Shown: positions 1 through 8,213, counted from the stretch's first letter. The stretch: 64,000 nucleotides of DNA from Pyrinomonadaceae bacterium MAG19_C2-C3 (GCA_024330265.1 JANDLT010000017.1:22840-86839), one strand, 5' to 3'. The notes: generated by a model from the letters alone, not told the origin. Translations and numbers: made by a program.

Positions 1-68
1 GCGTGCTTGAGAGCATACACACGCACGCCGCGCAAGCCGGAGTGTCTTTATCATCCTGATGATTATTG

Positions 69-1289
69 ATGACTATGATGAATAATCGTTCGCACATCAC
101 GTCAACCATCAGGCAGCAACTCGCCGCCGCATCGCCCGCCGCCCCTGTTGACGGCTTGCTTGACGAATCAAGCCGTGACGGAGAATTTTCGTCGGCGGTC
201 TATGCCGTCTGGCACGCGGGAACGATTGTTCACGCGAACGCGCGCGGTCACGCCGTCCGTTCACCGCGTATCATCAACGCCACACGCGACACGATTTATG
301 ATTTGGCTTCGCTCACCAAACCGCTCGTCACCACACTGCTCTGCGCTATCTTCATCGAACGCGGCACGCTCAAACTTGACGCCCCCGTATCGCACTATCT
401 CCCCGCGTTCGACACACCGGACAAACGCCTCATCACCACCCGCCACCTTCTGACGCACACCGGCGGGCTTCCCGCGTGGCGTCCACTTTGTCTTTTAACG
501 AAGGCTCAAAGCGCACAAACTTTATCTCATATCGCCCGTCTCGAACTCGCGTACCGACCGGGCGCGCAAGTCGTTTATAGCGACTTGGGCTTTATCACGC
601 TCGGCATGATGTGCGAACGGATTGGCGAAACGTCGCTTGCCACACTCGCCGCACGCGAAATCTTTGAACCGTTAAATTTAACGCACACATTCTTCAATCC
701 GCCCGCTTCTTTGCGCGAAACAATCGCCGCTTCCGAATCACACGGCAATCTTTACGAACGCGACATGAGCGCAACGCACGATGACACCACTGATGATGAG
801 GACGATGACAACCGCGCGTCATGCTTTCGCACCCGTCCGATTTGGGGCGAAGTGCATGACGGCAACGCGCACTTTCTCGGTGGGCTTGCGGGTCACGCCG
901 GACTCTTTTCAAACATCGCGGAAACCGTCACCATCGCCACGCAGTTTCTTCCACGTCACTCAAACTTGCTTCACGACCCCGCGACCTTTCGCTTATTCGA
1001 CACCGACATGACGCCCGACTTGAACGAAGCCCGCGCCATGGGTTGGCAACTCGCCGCGACACCCGAATCAACCGCCGGAACGTCGCTTCCACCCTCAAGC
1101 TTCGGGCATCTCGGCTTCACCGGAACAAGCCTCTGGATTGACGGCGCGCACGAAAACATCTTCGCCCTGCTCACCAATCGCACGCACGACCATCCGCTCC
1201 CCTTCGCCAACATCAACCGCACACGCCGCCGCTTTCACACAACCGCGAACGAATTGATTCATCGGCTCATCGGTTCAATTAAGAAATGA
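69..1289 (+). CDS. Beta-lactamase-family (class C-like) serine hydrolase
   Basis: Serine hydrolase of the beta-lactamase/penicillin-binding-protein C fold, about 406 aa. Counting from ATG 69, the SxxK motif is SLTK (Ser81, Lys84), the second motif is YSD (Tyr170) and the third-motif equivalent is HLG (His347), the order of class C beta-lactamases and EstB-type esterases. A TTG at 66 and ATGs at 75 and 78 are alternative starts. There is no signal peptide, so it is probably cytoplasmic. An Asp-rich insertion lies near residues 237-248. Only 4 bp separate it from the next small frame, and miaA follows. The substrate cannot be told from sequence; esterase, peptidase or cell-wall recycling roles are all possible. 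Confidence 0.85.
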   Translation: MTMMNNRSHITSTIRQQLAAASPAAPVDGLLDESSRDGEFSSAVYAVWHAGTIVHANARGHAVRSPRIINATRDTIYDLASLTKPLVTTLLCAIFIERGTLKLDAPVSHYLPAFDTPDKRLITTRHLLTHTGGLPAWRPLCLLTKAQSAQTLSHIARLELAYRPGAQVVYSDLGFITLGMMCERIGETSLATLAAREIFEPLNLTHTFFNPPASLRETIAASESHGNLYERDMSATHDDTTDDEDDDNRASCFRTRPIWGEVHDGNAHFLGGLAGHAGLFSNIAETVTIATQFLPRHSNLLHDPATFRLFDTDMTPDLNEARAMGWQLAATPESTAGTSLPPSSFGHLGFTGTSLWIDGAHENIFALLTNRTHDHPLPFANINRTRRRFHTTANELIHRLIGSIKK

Positions 1290-1293
1290 ATCA

Positions 1294-1404
1294 ATGAGAC
1301 AATTCCCCACAATGCGTTTCTCACGCGCTCAACTCACAGGCTTGATACTCGTCGCCATCATCATCTGGCTCGTCATCGCCCTGCGCCTTTTATTGAGTCA
1401 ATGA
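1294..1404 (+). CDS. Small single-pass membrane peptide (36 aa)
   Basis: A 36-codon frame between the serine hydrolase stop (1289) and miaA (1417). The peptide starts MRQFPTMRF and has one hydrophobic stretch of about 20 residues (LTGLILVAIIIWLVIALRLL) followed by LSQ and the stop. This is what a single-pass small membrane protein looks like. ATG 1294 and ATG 1312 are both possible starts. Its beginning lies in a GAATCAAT-type 8-bp repeat that also provides the miaA start. No family is recognised. Support is position, a clean transmembrane segment and gene-like spacing; without comparative data it may be fortuitous. Confidence 0.45.
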   Translation: MRQFPTMRFSRAQLTGLILVAIIIWLVIALRLLLSQ

Positions 1405-1416
1405 ACCAATGAATCA

Positions 1417-2367
1417 ATGAACCAATTCCCCATCATCGCCGTCGTCGGTTCGACCGCTTCCGGTAAGAGCGCGCTCGGCATACGTCTCGCGCTGGAGTTC
1501 GCGGGCGAAGTCATCAACTGCGATTCGGTTCAGGTTTATCGTGACATCGAAATTGCGACCGCGAAGGTTTCACTTGCCGAACGTCAAACTGTGCCGCACC
1601 ACTTATTAGATTTCGTATCGCCCGACGTGACATACACGGCGGGAACTTGGGCGCGCGACGCGGCTTCGGTAATCTCTGACATCACCGCACGCGCACGTCT
1701 CCCTATCATCGTCGGCGGCACGGGTTTTTACCTTCGTGCGCTGCGTGCGCCGTTGTGTGAAGCCGCCGCGACCGACCTTGATTTGCGCGAACGCTTAACC
1801 CGTTTGCGCGCCCGTCACGGAGCAGAACACCTGCACCGCATACTAAAGCGCGTTGACCCGACGGGTGCTGCCAGACTTCATCCGCGCGATTGGTCACGCA
1901 CGACGCGCGCCATCGAAGTTTGGTTTCAATCTAAACGAACGCTTTCCGACGCTTGGACGCGCGACTCCGAACACGAATCCGCCCCGCTCATCTCTGCCCC
2001 GCTTCACGTCATCGCCCTGCGACCGGAGCGCGACCGGCTTTACGCGCGCATCAATGCCCGCACCCTCGACCACTTCAAACAAGGCTTAGTCGAAGAAGTT
2101 CGCTCCTTGCTTGCACGCGGCTTTAGCCCGCACTCGAACGCACTCGGCGCGCACGGCTATCGGCGCGTCGTCGAATACTTGAACGGCACGCGCACGCTTG
2201 ACAGTGCCGTCGAACAGACGCGGCTCGATGTGCGCCATTACGCGAAACGTCAGATGACATGGTTTCGCCGTGAACCGGATGTGGAATGGTTCGACGGTTT
2301 CGGTGATGATGCGACGACACAACGTTTCGTCATCAATCGCGTCGCGGAAATCTTGCGTGCCGCTTAA
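1417..2367 (+). CDS. miaA: tRNA dimethylallyltransferase MiaA
   Basis: Transfers dimethylallyl from DMAPP to N6 of A37 in tRNAs that read codons starting with U. The P-loop is GSTASGKS (residues 11-18), followed by the family's INCDSVQVYRD (Asp36-Ser37, tRNA/DMAPP site) and GGTGFYLRAL further on. At 316 aa it has normal MiaA length. The C-terminal part with the Arg/Lys-rich YAKRQMTWFRRE segment is also typical. The start lies in an 8-bp tandem repeat, so the first residues MNQF derive from repeat sequence. hfq follows, a miaA-hfq order seen in many bacteria. The DMAPP substrate links it to the ispG/dxr genes in this window. Confidence 0.97.
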   Translation: MNQFPIIAVVGSTASGKSALGIRLALEFAGEVINCDSVQVYRDIEIATAKVSLAERQTVPHHLLDFVSPDVTYTAGTWARDAASVISDITARARLPIIVGGTGFYLRALRAPLCEAAATDLDLRERLTRLRARHGAEHLHRILKRVDPTGAARLHPRDWSRTTRAIEVWFQSKRTLSDAWTRDSEHESAPLISAPLHVIALRPERDRLYARINARTLDHFKQGLVEEVRSLLARGFSPHSNALGAHGYRRVVEYLNGTRTLDSAVEQTRLDVRHYAKRQMTWFRREPDVEWFDGFGDDATTQRFVINRVAEILRAA

Positions 2368-2527
2368 CTTAAACGTGCGTACTTCGCACGCTTTCTGCGA
2401 CTTTTCCTTGTATGTCCTCAAGTGTGTGGTGTAATCTCCACGCCGCGCCTACATCGTCTTGTAGGCATAATCTCGCAATTTAACTTATGCACCGTTTCCT
2501 GTGCCGTTTCGATTGTCGGAGGCTCGT

Positions 2528-2839
2528 GTGGACACCAAACCCGCTCCCCAAAATATTCAGGATGCATTCTTAAACACCTTGCGCCGCGAACGCGATGCCG
2601 TGACGATCTACCTTGTCAACGGAGCTAAACTCGTCGGGCGCATCAAAAGCTTTGACAAGTTTTCCGTGCTGCTCGATTCCAACGCGCAAGAGCAGTTGAT
2701 TTTCAAACACGCGATTTCAACCATCATTCACACGCGCGTCAAGACCGGCGAATTCAAAGCACCGACCAACGCCGAATCTCAATCGTCGAACCCGTTGCCC
2801 ACATCCTCAACCGACCACGACACATCAACGAGAACCTAA
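2528..2839 (+). CDS. hfq: RNA chaperone Hfq
   Basis: Sm-like hexameric RNA chaperone of about 103 aa. The Sm1 region (residues near 22-50) holds [19 protein letters not shown], and Sm2 holds FKHAIST, matching the canonical YKHAIST that binds poly(U) RNA on the proximal face. The GTG at 2528 is chosen because GGAGG (2518-2522) lies 5 nt upstream; a longer in-frame start at 2501 would swallow this ribosome binding site. After the Sm core there is a polar, Ser/Thr-rich tail of about 35 residues, likely disordered. The leader 2368-2527 contains two small hairpins (CGTGCG/CGCACG near 2380 and a CCTACA stem near 2448) that could end miaA transcription or shape the hfq leader. Confidence 0.96.
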   Translation: MDTKPAPQNIQDAFLNTLRRERDAVTIYLVNGAKLVGRIKSFDKFSVLLDSNAQEQLIFKHAISTIIHTRVKTGEFKAPTNAESQSSNPLPTSSTDHDTSTRT

Positions 2840-2917
2840 CAGCCGACGCCCACTTCCCGTGTCAAGCCTCACCTCAAGTTTCACCACCCAAAGCCGCATC
2901 ACGCGCGACTTAAACCT

Positions 2918-3499
2918 GTGAGCGGCTGTGCGGGCATCGGTTTAGCGGGCAGCCATCGCACCGGCAAATCTACGCTGGCGCGCGTCATCGCCAAACGCTC
3001 CGGCATCCCGTTTATCAAAACCACGACCACCGAAGTTTTCGCCCGACTCGGCTTAGACCCCGCCGCCAAAATGGATTTTGCGACGCGCTTAAACGTTCAA
3101 CGCCGCATCCTGCGCGTCTATCAAGAAACGTGGCAAAGCGCACATCTCGCACGACAGCCTTTCATCACCGACCGCACACCCGTTGATTTACTGGCTTACA
3201 CGTTCGCTGATATTCAAGGCGGTACCGTAGTCAACGATGACGAACTTGAACTTTACGTCGCGGATTGCTTCGCCGTCACGAACCGTTTTTTCAAGTCGCT
3301 CGTTCTGGTTCAGCCCGGCATCCCGCTCATCTACGCGGCGGGCAAAGCGGCTCTCAACAAAGCCTACATCGAACACATCAACACGCTTATCATAGGCTTC
3401 TGCCACCACGCGCGGCTTGCGGTTTCCGTGCAAGTGCTGCCGCGCGAGATGACGGATTTGGAAACGCGCATCGAAGCCATAAGAACGATTTCGGGTTAA
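2918..3499 (+). CDS. P-loop ATPase, NadR/AAA_28-like kinase fold
   Basis: A 193-aa P-loop protein. Walker A is GSHRTGKST at residues 11-19, immediately after the N-terminus, as in the AAA_28 / NadR C-terminal kinase group, where the lysine binds ATP phosphates. A likely Walker-B/lid segment is FITDRTPVDLLAY. The start is GTG 2918. The family includes ribosylnicotinamide kinase domains and many phage-type nucleotide or cofactor kinases; the exact substrate is unknown here. It lies between hfq and holB on the same strand with 78 bp before it, and could be co-transcribed. It has no NMN adenylyltransferase domain, so it is not a full NadR. Confidence 0.7.
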   Translation: MSGCAGIGLAGSHRTGKSTLARVIAKRSGIPFIKTTTTEVFARLGLDPAAKMDFATRLNVQRRILRVYQETWQSAHLARQPFITDRTPVDLLAYTFADIQGGTVVNDDELELYVADCFAVTNRFFKSLVLVQPGIPLIYAAGKAALNKAYIEHINTLIIGFCHHARLAVSVQVLPREMTDLETRIEAIRTISG

Positions 3500-3625
3500 G
3501 TTTTCCGATATAAAACCCGGAACATCGCATTTCCGCATGATCGCCCGTGCGCTTTTACCCCGTTCGTTCATGTTATGCTTCCGCTCAATCGTCAGCGCGA
3601 AATCTTTCCCGTCAACTTAACTTTC

Positions 3626-4723
3626 ATGTTCGCAAACATCACCGGCAACGAAGCGACCAAGACCCGTTTGCTTCGCATGATAAATTCAAACCGCGTTCCC
3701 GGCGCGCTGCTTTTCGCCGGAGCGTCAGGCGTCAGCAAACGGTTGTTCGCCATCGAACTCGCCAAAACTTTCAACTGTCTGAACCCGATTACGACGGGCA
3801 TCGAGACGGGCGAAGCGTGCGATGTGTGCGGCGCGTGCCGTCGTATTGCGACGCTTGACGATGCGCGCGAACGCATCGCCGCCAACGAAGCGGCGATTGT
3901 CTGGAGCGACCATAAAGATGTCGGCTTAATCGTGCCTGACGGCAGGTTTATCAAAATCGAACAGGCGCGCGAGATTGCGCGCGAAGCCAACTTTCGACCC
4001 GCCGAAGGTCATCGCCGCGTCTTTATCGTTGACGACGCTGACCGCCTCAACGAAGCCGCCGCCAACGCTCTGCTTAAAACCCTTGAAGAGATGAACGCAA
4101 CAACGTATCTCATCCTTGTTTCGTCGCGCCCCGATGCGTTGCTTCCGACGATTCGTTCACGCTGTCAAACTCTGCGCTTCGCACCGCTCACCGCCGCCGA
4201 AATCGAATCGCATCTTATCCACACCAAGCAGCGCGCCGGAGAGGAAGCCCGCCTCGCCGCCCGCCTCGCGCGCGGCAATCTCGCCCTCGCCCTCAATTTC
4301 AACCTCGATGCGTATCAAGCCCAACGCGAACAAATCTTGACCGTCCTCGATGCTTTAGCGTCGAAGCGCGACCGTGCGCGCGTGCTTCGCATCGCAGAGG
4401 AAATCAGCGACCCGAAACATAAAGAGGATTTTGAAAGCACGCTTGACACCTTCGAGATTACAGTGCGCGACGTGTGGCATCTCGCGCTCCACGCGCACGA
4501 CAATACAAACGACACCACACACGACGCTGCGACTATCAGCGCACCCGTCATCATCAACGGGGACATCGCCGCGCGTCTCGCCGCTCTCGCCACGCGCCTC
4601 GCACCGCGCACGCTCGCCCTGTTTCTCACACGCATTGACCGCGTGCGCCGCGAACTGCACGTCAACATCAATCGCCGCCTTGCCACCGACGCCCTGCTTC
4701 TCGGTATCATCGCCGAAACCTAA
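3626..4723 (+). CDS. holB: DNA polymerase III subunit delta' (HolB)
   Basis: Clamp-loader delta' subunit, about 365 aa from ATG 3626 (MFANITGN). The region after the N-terminus holds GASGVSKR (residues 32-39) in the Walker A position; loss of the GKT core is expected since delta' does not hydrolyse ATP. A zinc-binding Cys set is present: C51, C65, C68, C71. VFIVDDADR is the Walker B equivalent, NALLKTLEE follows, and the IRSRCQTLRF segment gives the SRC motif that supplies the arginine finger to neighbouring subunits. The C-terminal collar domain is less conserved. A longer frame from 3575 exists, but MFANITGNE is the typical family start. Confidence 0.9.
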   Translation: MFANITGNEATKTRLLRMINSNRVPGALLFAGASGVSKRLFAIELAKTFNCLNPITTGIETGEACDVCGACRRIATLDDARERIAANEAAIVWSDHKDVGLIVPDGRFIKIEQAREIAREANFRPAEGHRRVFIVDDADRLNEAAANALLKTLEEMNATTYLILVSSRPDALLPTIRSRCQTLRFAPLTAAEIESHLIHTKQRAGEEARLAARLARGNLALALNFNLDAYQAQREQILTVLDALASKRDRARVLRIAEEISDPKHKEDFESTLDTFEITVRDVWHLALHAHDNTNDTTHDAATISAPVIINGDIAARLAALATRLAPRTLALFLTRIDRVRRELHVNINRRLATDALLLGIIAET

Positions 4724-4773
4724 AGCCTTGCAAGAAGCGGTTTCCATAAACACGACCCGGAGCGAAGCAAATG

Positions 4774-4862
4774 TGGTAAATGGTAAATCGTTAATGGTCA
4801 ATAGAAAGAACCTTCTGTTTCTCCATTCACTATCAACTATCCACTATCAACTATCAACTATT
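4774..4862. repeat. Two 7-bp tandem repeat arrays before a regulator gene
   Basis: Array 1 (4774-4801) has consecutive heptamers TGGTAAA, TGGTAAA, TCGTTAA, TGGTCAA. Array 2 (4829-4862) has ACTATCA, ACTATCC, ACTATCA, ACTATCA and a partial unit. They run up to the ATG at 4865, so the gene has no visible Shine-Dalgarno. The 7-bp period resembles the heptameric STRR sequences known from filamentous cyanobacteria. Confidence 0.85.
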
Positions 4863-4864
4863 CT

Positions 4865-5725
4865 ATGAGCCACAAAATTTTAATCGTTGATGACGACCCG
4901 GAATTTCACCAACTCGTGCATACCGTACTCGTGCGCGACGGCTTCGATGTCGTTGATGCGTTCGATGCCTTCGCCGGATTGCAATGTCTCGCGGATACCT
5001 CCGTTGACCTCGCATTGCTCGACGTGATGATGCCCGGCATGGACGGGCTTGAACTGCTCGCCCGCTTGCGCGTCACGCATCCGCACCTGCCCGTGATTAT
5101 GATGACCGCGATGACGACGCCGGAAACGGTCGTCGAAGCGTTGCGCGAACAGGCGTGCGACTTTCTCTCCAAGCCGTTCGACATCCCCGACTTGACGACT
5201 GCCGTGCGCGCCGCGTTCCAACTTCAACCTTACGAAACCGCCGTCGAAGTCCTCTCGGCGCGTCCCGAATGGATTGAACTTCGCGTGCCGTGCGCGCCTT
5301 CGGCAATCGAACCGCTTGAGCGCATCATGTCGAAACTGAAAACCGATTTGCCGACGGACGTGCGCGAAGGCATCACTTACGCTTTCCGCGAAATGCTTCG
5401 CAACGCCATCGAACACGGCGGCAAAAACGACCCGAACAAGTTTGTCGAAGTCGGATACCTACGCACCGCGCGCCTCTGCCTCTACCGCATACGCGATCCC
5501 GGCGAAGGCTTCTCACCCGAAGCCCTCGACCACGCCGCGATTTCAAATCCCGATGATGACCCGATGCAACACGAACGCATACGCGAAGCGCGCGGCATAC
5601 GTCCCGGCGGCTTCGGCATCCTCATCGCCCGCAACATGGTTGATGAAATGATATACAACGAACGCCACAACGAAGTCGTGCTGATTAAGTATCTGGACGA
5701 CACGGAACGCCCTTCAACAAATTGA
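4865..5725 (+). CDS. Receiver domain fused to HATPase (RsbW/SpoIIAB-type) domain
   Basis: A 286-aa regulator with an N-terminal receiver domain and a C-terminal GHKL ATPase domain. The receiver has acidic DDD at 9-11, phospho-acceptor Asp53 and Lys103 in LSKPF. The second domain has an N-box with Glu176 and Asn180 (REMLRNAIEH), a G1-like DPGEG at 211-215, and a GGFGILIARNMVDE helix near residues 249-262. The ATPase type is that of anti-sigma-factor kinases such as RsbW, not a histidine kinase, since no dimerisation/His-phosphotransfer domain is present. It probably couples a phosphorelay to partner switching or protein phosphorylation. The sensor kinase and target are not adjacent. No ribosome binding site is seen: tandem repeats abut the start. 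Confidence 0.88.
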   Translation: MSHKILIVDDDPEFHQLVHTVLVRDGFDVVDAFDAFAGLQCLADTSVDLALLDVMMPGMDGLELLARLRVTHPHLPVIMMTAMTTPETVVEALREQACDFLSKPFDIPDLTTAVRAAFQLQPYETAVEVLSARPEWIELRVPCAPSAIEPLERIMSKLKTDLPTDVREGITYAFREMLRNAIEHGGKNDPNKFVEVGYLRTARLCLYRIRDPGEGFSPEALDHAAISNPDDDPMQHERIREARGIRPGGFGILIARNMVDEMIYNERHNEVVLIKYLDDTERPSTN

Positions 5726-5781
5726 TTTGTTGACTAACTTTCTTGACATAACCCAAACTTTTTTGACAGAGGCAAAACCGA

Positions 5782-6114
5782 ATGAACGTAAAAGTCAGCG
5801 TCAGTCAGCTTCAAAAATATCTACCCGAAATTCTCAACCGCGCCGTCGCGGATGATGATGTTTGCGTTGTCGAGCGCGACGGCGAAAACATCGCGGTCAT
5901 CGTCAGCTTGCGCGAATGGCGGCGGCGCACCGTCGGCGAACAGCTTGACGCGCTCGGCACGGAATACCGGATTACCGCAGACGGACAACAGCGTACCGAA
6001 GCACTGCTTGCCAAAGAGCGATTGACTCCCGCTGAAGAAAAGGAACTCGAAACTTTACTCACCGAAGCCGACGAAATCATGCTCCGCCGCGCCGAAGCGT
6101 TGGATAATCTGTGA
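5782..6114 (+). CDS. Phd/YefM-like antitoxin, apparently orphan
   Basis: A 110-aa protein with an N-terminal domain (residues 1-50) like type II prevent-host-death antitoxins: MNVKVSVSQLQKYLPEILNRA, then VVERDGENIAVIVSLREW, the beta-strand/helix pattern by which Phd/YefM proteins dimerise and bind DNA. The C-terminal half is charged and helical (E/K/L-rich), suitable for toxin binding. No toxin gene follows: 6115-6346 has only a hairpin. A possible PIN-toxin fragment occurs far away at 36214-36291, but nothing links them. It may be a solitary regulator, or the toxin may have been lost. A TTGACA-like box is present near 5761. Confidence 0.72.
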   Translation: MNVKVSVSQLQKYLPEILNRAVADDDVCVVERDGENIAVIVSLREWRRRTVGEQLDALGTEYRITADGQQRTEALLAKERLTPAEEKELETLLTEADEIMLRRAEALDNL

Positions 6115-6147
6115 GTTGCATTTCCGCTTAATTAAGTACCTAACCGA

Positions 6148-6201
6148 GTCACCTGTCATCATTTGCACGCGCTTGAATGCGTGCGAATAACGACAGGTGA
6201 C
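6148..6201. repeat. Double-stem inverted repeat downstream of the antitoxin
   Basis: A perfect 10-bp outer stem (GTCACCTGTC 6148-6157, GACAGGTGAC 6192-6201) encloses a 6-bp inner stem (GCACGC 6165-6170, GCGTGC 6179-6184), with symmetric 7-nt gaps. There is no T-run, so it is either an inefficient terminator, a protein-binding operator-like palindrome, or a REP-like element. Confidence 0.7.
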
Positions 6202-6346
6202 AAGTTTTTACTGCGCCGCCTTCACACCCGAATAGAGCGGGAAAACCGTTTTGTTATGATTTCCGGCACGGTATGTTGATTGCCAAGCGTGATAAGGAAG
6301 AAAACAATTTCATCCTTCTCGACAGGTAAGTTTCAGGTCACTCACC

Positions 6347-6853
6347 ATGTTCAAAAAAATCATCGCCCACATCACATTAAGTTTAACGTTCTTCAATTTG
6401 GCGGCGTTCGTCCCCGCGCAATCGCCTTCACCGAACAAGCAACCATCACAAGCGACGGCGACGCTTCGCGCCGTTCCCGTCGGCGGCAGTCTGGTCGTCG
6501 AAACGAGAGACGGCAAAAGCACGAAAGCGAAGTTTCAATCCATCACCGATTCGACGCTCTTTGTCTCGCGCAAAAGCAGGACGATTGAATTTAATTTAAC
6601 CGACGTGCGGCGGGTCTTTCGCGTCACGGGCAGGTCACGCACAAAGACAACACTCATCGGCGGGGCGGTCGGGGCGGCAATCCCTATCGGCTTGGTCGCC
6701 ATCGCGGGGGCGGCTGACGACACGGGCGGAAGCGATGGCGAAGTGGCAGCGATTGCTCTCGGTGCGGGCGCGCTTGGGGCGGCAATCGGGGCGGGCGTCG
6801 GCGCGCTTGTCGGACGCGGGCGCAAGCGCGTGTTGATTTATGAAGCACCTTGA
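6347..6853 (+). CDS. Exported glycine-zipper protein
   Basis: A 168-aa protein with a Sec signal peptide (MFKKIIAHITLSLTFF..., cleavage near AQS at about residue 25). The central part (residues 45-100) resembles a small beta-barrel domain (VGGSLVVETRDGKSTKAKF, VSRKSRTIEFNLTDVRRVFRV). The C-terminal part has two Gly/Ala-rich hydrophobic stretches (GGAVGAAIPIGLVAIAGA and GALGAAIGAGVGALVGRG) with GxxxG spacing, as in glycine-zipper envelope proteins. It is likely periplasmic or membrane-inserted. Function unknown. It converges on ispG, separated by an inverted repeat (6868-6993) and a bidirectional terminator. Confidence 0.75.
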   Translation: MFKKIIAHITLSLTFFNLAAFVPAQSPSPNKQPSQATATLRAVPVGGSLVVETRDGKSTKAKFQSITDSTLFVSRKSRTIEFNLTDVRRVFRVTGRSRTKTTLIGGAVGAAIPIGLVAIAGAADDTGGSDGEVAAIALGAGALGAAIGAGVGALVGRGRKRVLIYEAP

Positions 6854-6867
6854 AATATAGAAGCCTA

Positions 6868-6993
6868 ATACAGACTTGCACAACAATATGAGATTGACTG
6901 TTTAGAGGCGGGCTATGCCCGCCGCCCGTCGGTCACGCGCGGCGGGCATAGCCCGTCGCTAAACAATCTCACGTTGATTTGCAGTTCAGTATA
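6868..6993. repeat. Inverted-repeat element with variant REP core
   Basis: The two arms are imperfect inverted copies over about 55 nt. The left arm runs TAATACAGACTTGCA, then TGAGATTG, then TTTAGAGGCGGGCTATGC; the right arm, read in reverse, runs TATACTGAACTGCA, then GTGAGATTG, then TTTAGCGACGGGCTATGC. The core GTTTAG + GGGC(TATG)GCCC is a variant of the REP unit seen around the RAYT at 52.7 kb. No clear target-site duplication is seen. Confidence 0.75.
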
Positions 6994-7000
6994 AGAGCAT

Positions 7001-7038
7001 AAAGAAGGGAGGCGATTTACAAATCGCCTCCCTTCTTT
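7001..7038. terminator. Bidirectional Rho-independent terminator
   Basis: A 17-18-bp perfect stem (AAAGAAGGGAGGCGATTT at 7001 and its complement ending 7038) with a very small loop, followed by TTTTT on the plus strand and preceded by A-rich sequence on the other. It lies 23 nt beyond the ispG stop and can serve both convergent genes. Confidence 0.9.
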
Positions 7039-7060
7039 TTATTTCCGTGCGGTGAACGGC

Positions 7061-8176
7061 TTATGTGATTTGCACGAGTTGCGGTTCATCGTGTTTGGCA
7101 TAAGCACCTTCCGCGACGAGTTTTTCGGCTTCGCGCACAAAGGCTTCGACAATATCCGCCCCCGCGACTTTACGCATCGGGACGCCGTTTTTGTAAATCA
7201 TCCCGACGCCGCGCCCGAACGTCACGCCCAAATCGGAATCGTGGGCTTCGCCGGGTCCATTGACCGCGCAACCCATTATGGAGAGGTGAAGCGGCTCTTT
7301 GATGTGCGCCAGACGGCGTTCGATTTCGGTCACGATTTCGACGAAGTTATCAATATCCAAACGCCCGCACGTCGGACACGCGACGACCGTCACGCCGCGC
7401 TCTCGAAGTTCCAAAGACTTCAAAATTTCCCACCCGACGCGCACTTCCTCGTGCGGTTCGGCGGCGAGTGAAACGCGAATCGTGTCGCCTATGCCGTCGT
7501 GTAAAAGCACGCCCAGACCTATCGCGGATTTAATCGAACCCGCGAACGCCGAACCCGCTTCCGTCACGCCCAAGTGCAAAGGGTAATCAACACGTTCCGC
7601 CAACAGGCGATACGCGGCGACAGTGCGGCGCACGTCCGAAGCTTTGAGTGAAACTATCGTGTCGTGGAAATCCAAATCTTCGAGAATCTGTATGTGGCGC
7701 AGGGCGGATTCAACCATCGCTTCGGGCGTCGCCGTGCCGTATCGCGCGAGTAAATCTTTCTCAAGCGAACCGCCATTGACGCCGATGCGAATCGGAACTC
7801 TCTGGCTGGCGGCGGCGCGCACGACTTCGCGCACGCGCTCATGCGCCCCTATGTTTCCGGGATTAAGTCTTAGTTTATCCACGCCCGCATCGAGAGCCAT
7901 CAACGCGAAGCGATAGTGAAAGTGAATGTCCGCGACGAGCGGCACATCCGGCACGCGACGGCGAATCTCTTTGAGGGCAATCGCGGCTTCGCGGTCAGGC
8001 ACGGCGACGCGCACAATCTCGCATCCGGCGCGCATCATCTCCTCAATCTGCTTTACCGTGCCTTCAACGTCCGTCGTATCGGTCTTCGTCATAGACTGCA
8101 CGGCGACGGGCGCGCCGCCGCCGATTTGCACGTCTTTGACAAAGACCGCGCGGGTTTTCCGCATCTCTAATTCCAC
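7061..8176 (-). CDS. ispG: (E)-4-hydroxy-3-methylbut-2-enyl-diphosphate synthase (IspG)
   Basis: Penultimate enzyme of the MEP isoprenoid pathway, converting MEcPP to HMBPP with a 4Fe-4S cluster. At 371 aa it is the bacterial short form (TIM barrel plus C-terminal cluster domain). The cluster ligands are visible as C267 and C270 in CPTCGRLDID, C303 and Glu310 in GCAVNGPGE. The substrate-binding segment KLRLNPGNIG is at 101-110. Last gene of the minus-strand series truA-uppS-cdsA-dxr-rseP-ispG and stopped by the terminator at 7001-7038. Together with dxr it shows that the organism makes isoprenoids by the MEP route. Confidence 0.97.
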   Translation of the reverse strand: MELEMRKTRAVFVKDVQIGGGAPVAVQSMTKTDTTDVEGTVKQIEEMMRAGCEIVRVAVPDREAAIALKEIRRRVPDVPLVADIHFHYRFALMALDAGVDKLRLNPGNIGAHERVREVVRAAASQRVPIRIGVNGGSLEKDLLARYGTATPEAMVESALRHIQILEDLDFHDTIVSLKASDVRRTVAAYRLLAERVDYPLHLGVTEAGSAFAGSIKSAIGLGVLLHDGIGDTIRVSLAAEPHEEVRVGWEILKSLELRERGVTVVACPTCGRLDIDNFVEIVTEIERRLAHIKEPLHLSIMGCAVNGPGEAHDSDLGVTFGRGVGMIYKNGVPMRKVAGADIVEAFVREAEKLVAEGAYAKHDEPQLVQIT

Positions 8177-8213
8177 AAATTCACCTCAAAAACTGCGACG
8201 ATTTCAAAACAAT

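Noticed and set aside
3..59. End of a possible upstream gene (frame giving VLESIHTHAAQAGVSLSS and a stop)
   Set aside because: Only 18 codons are visible at the window edge and another frame is also open; no family can be recognised.
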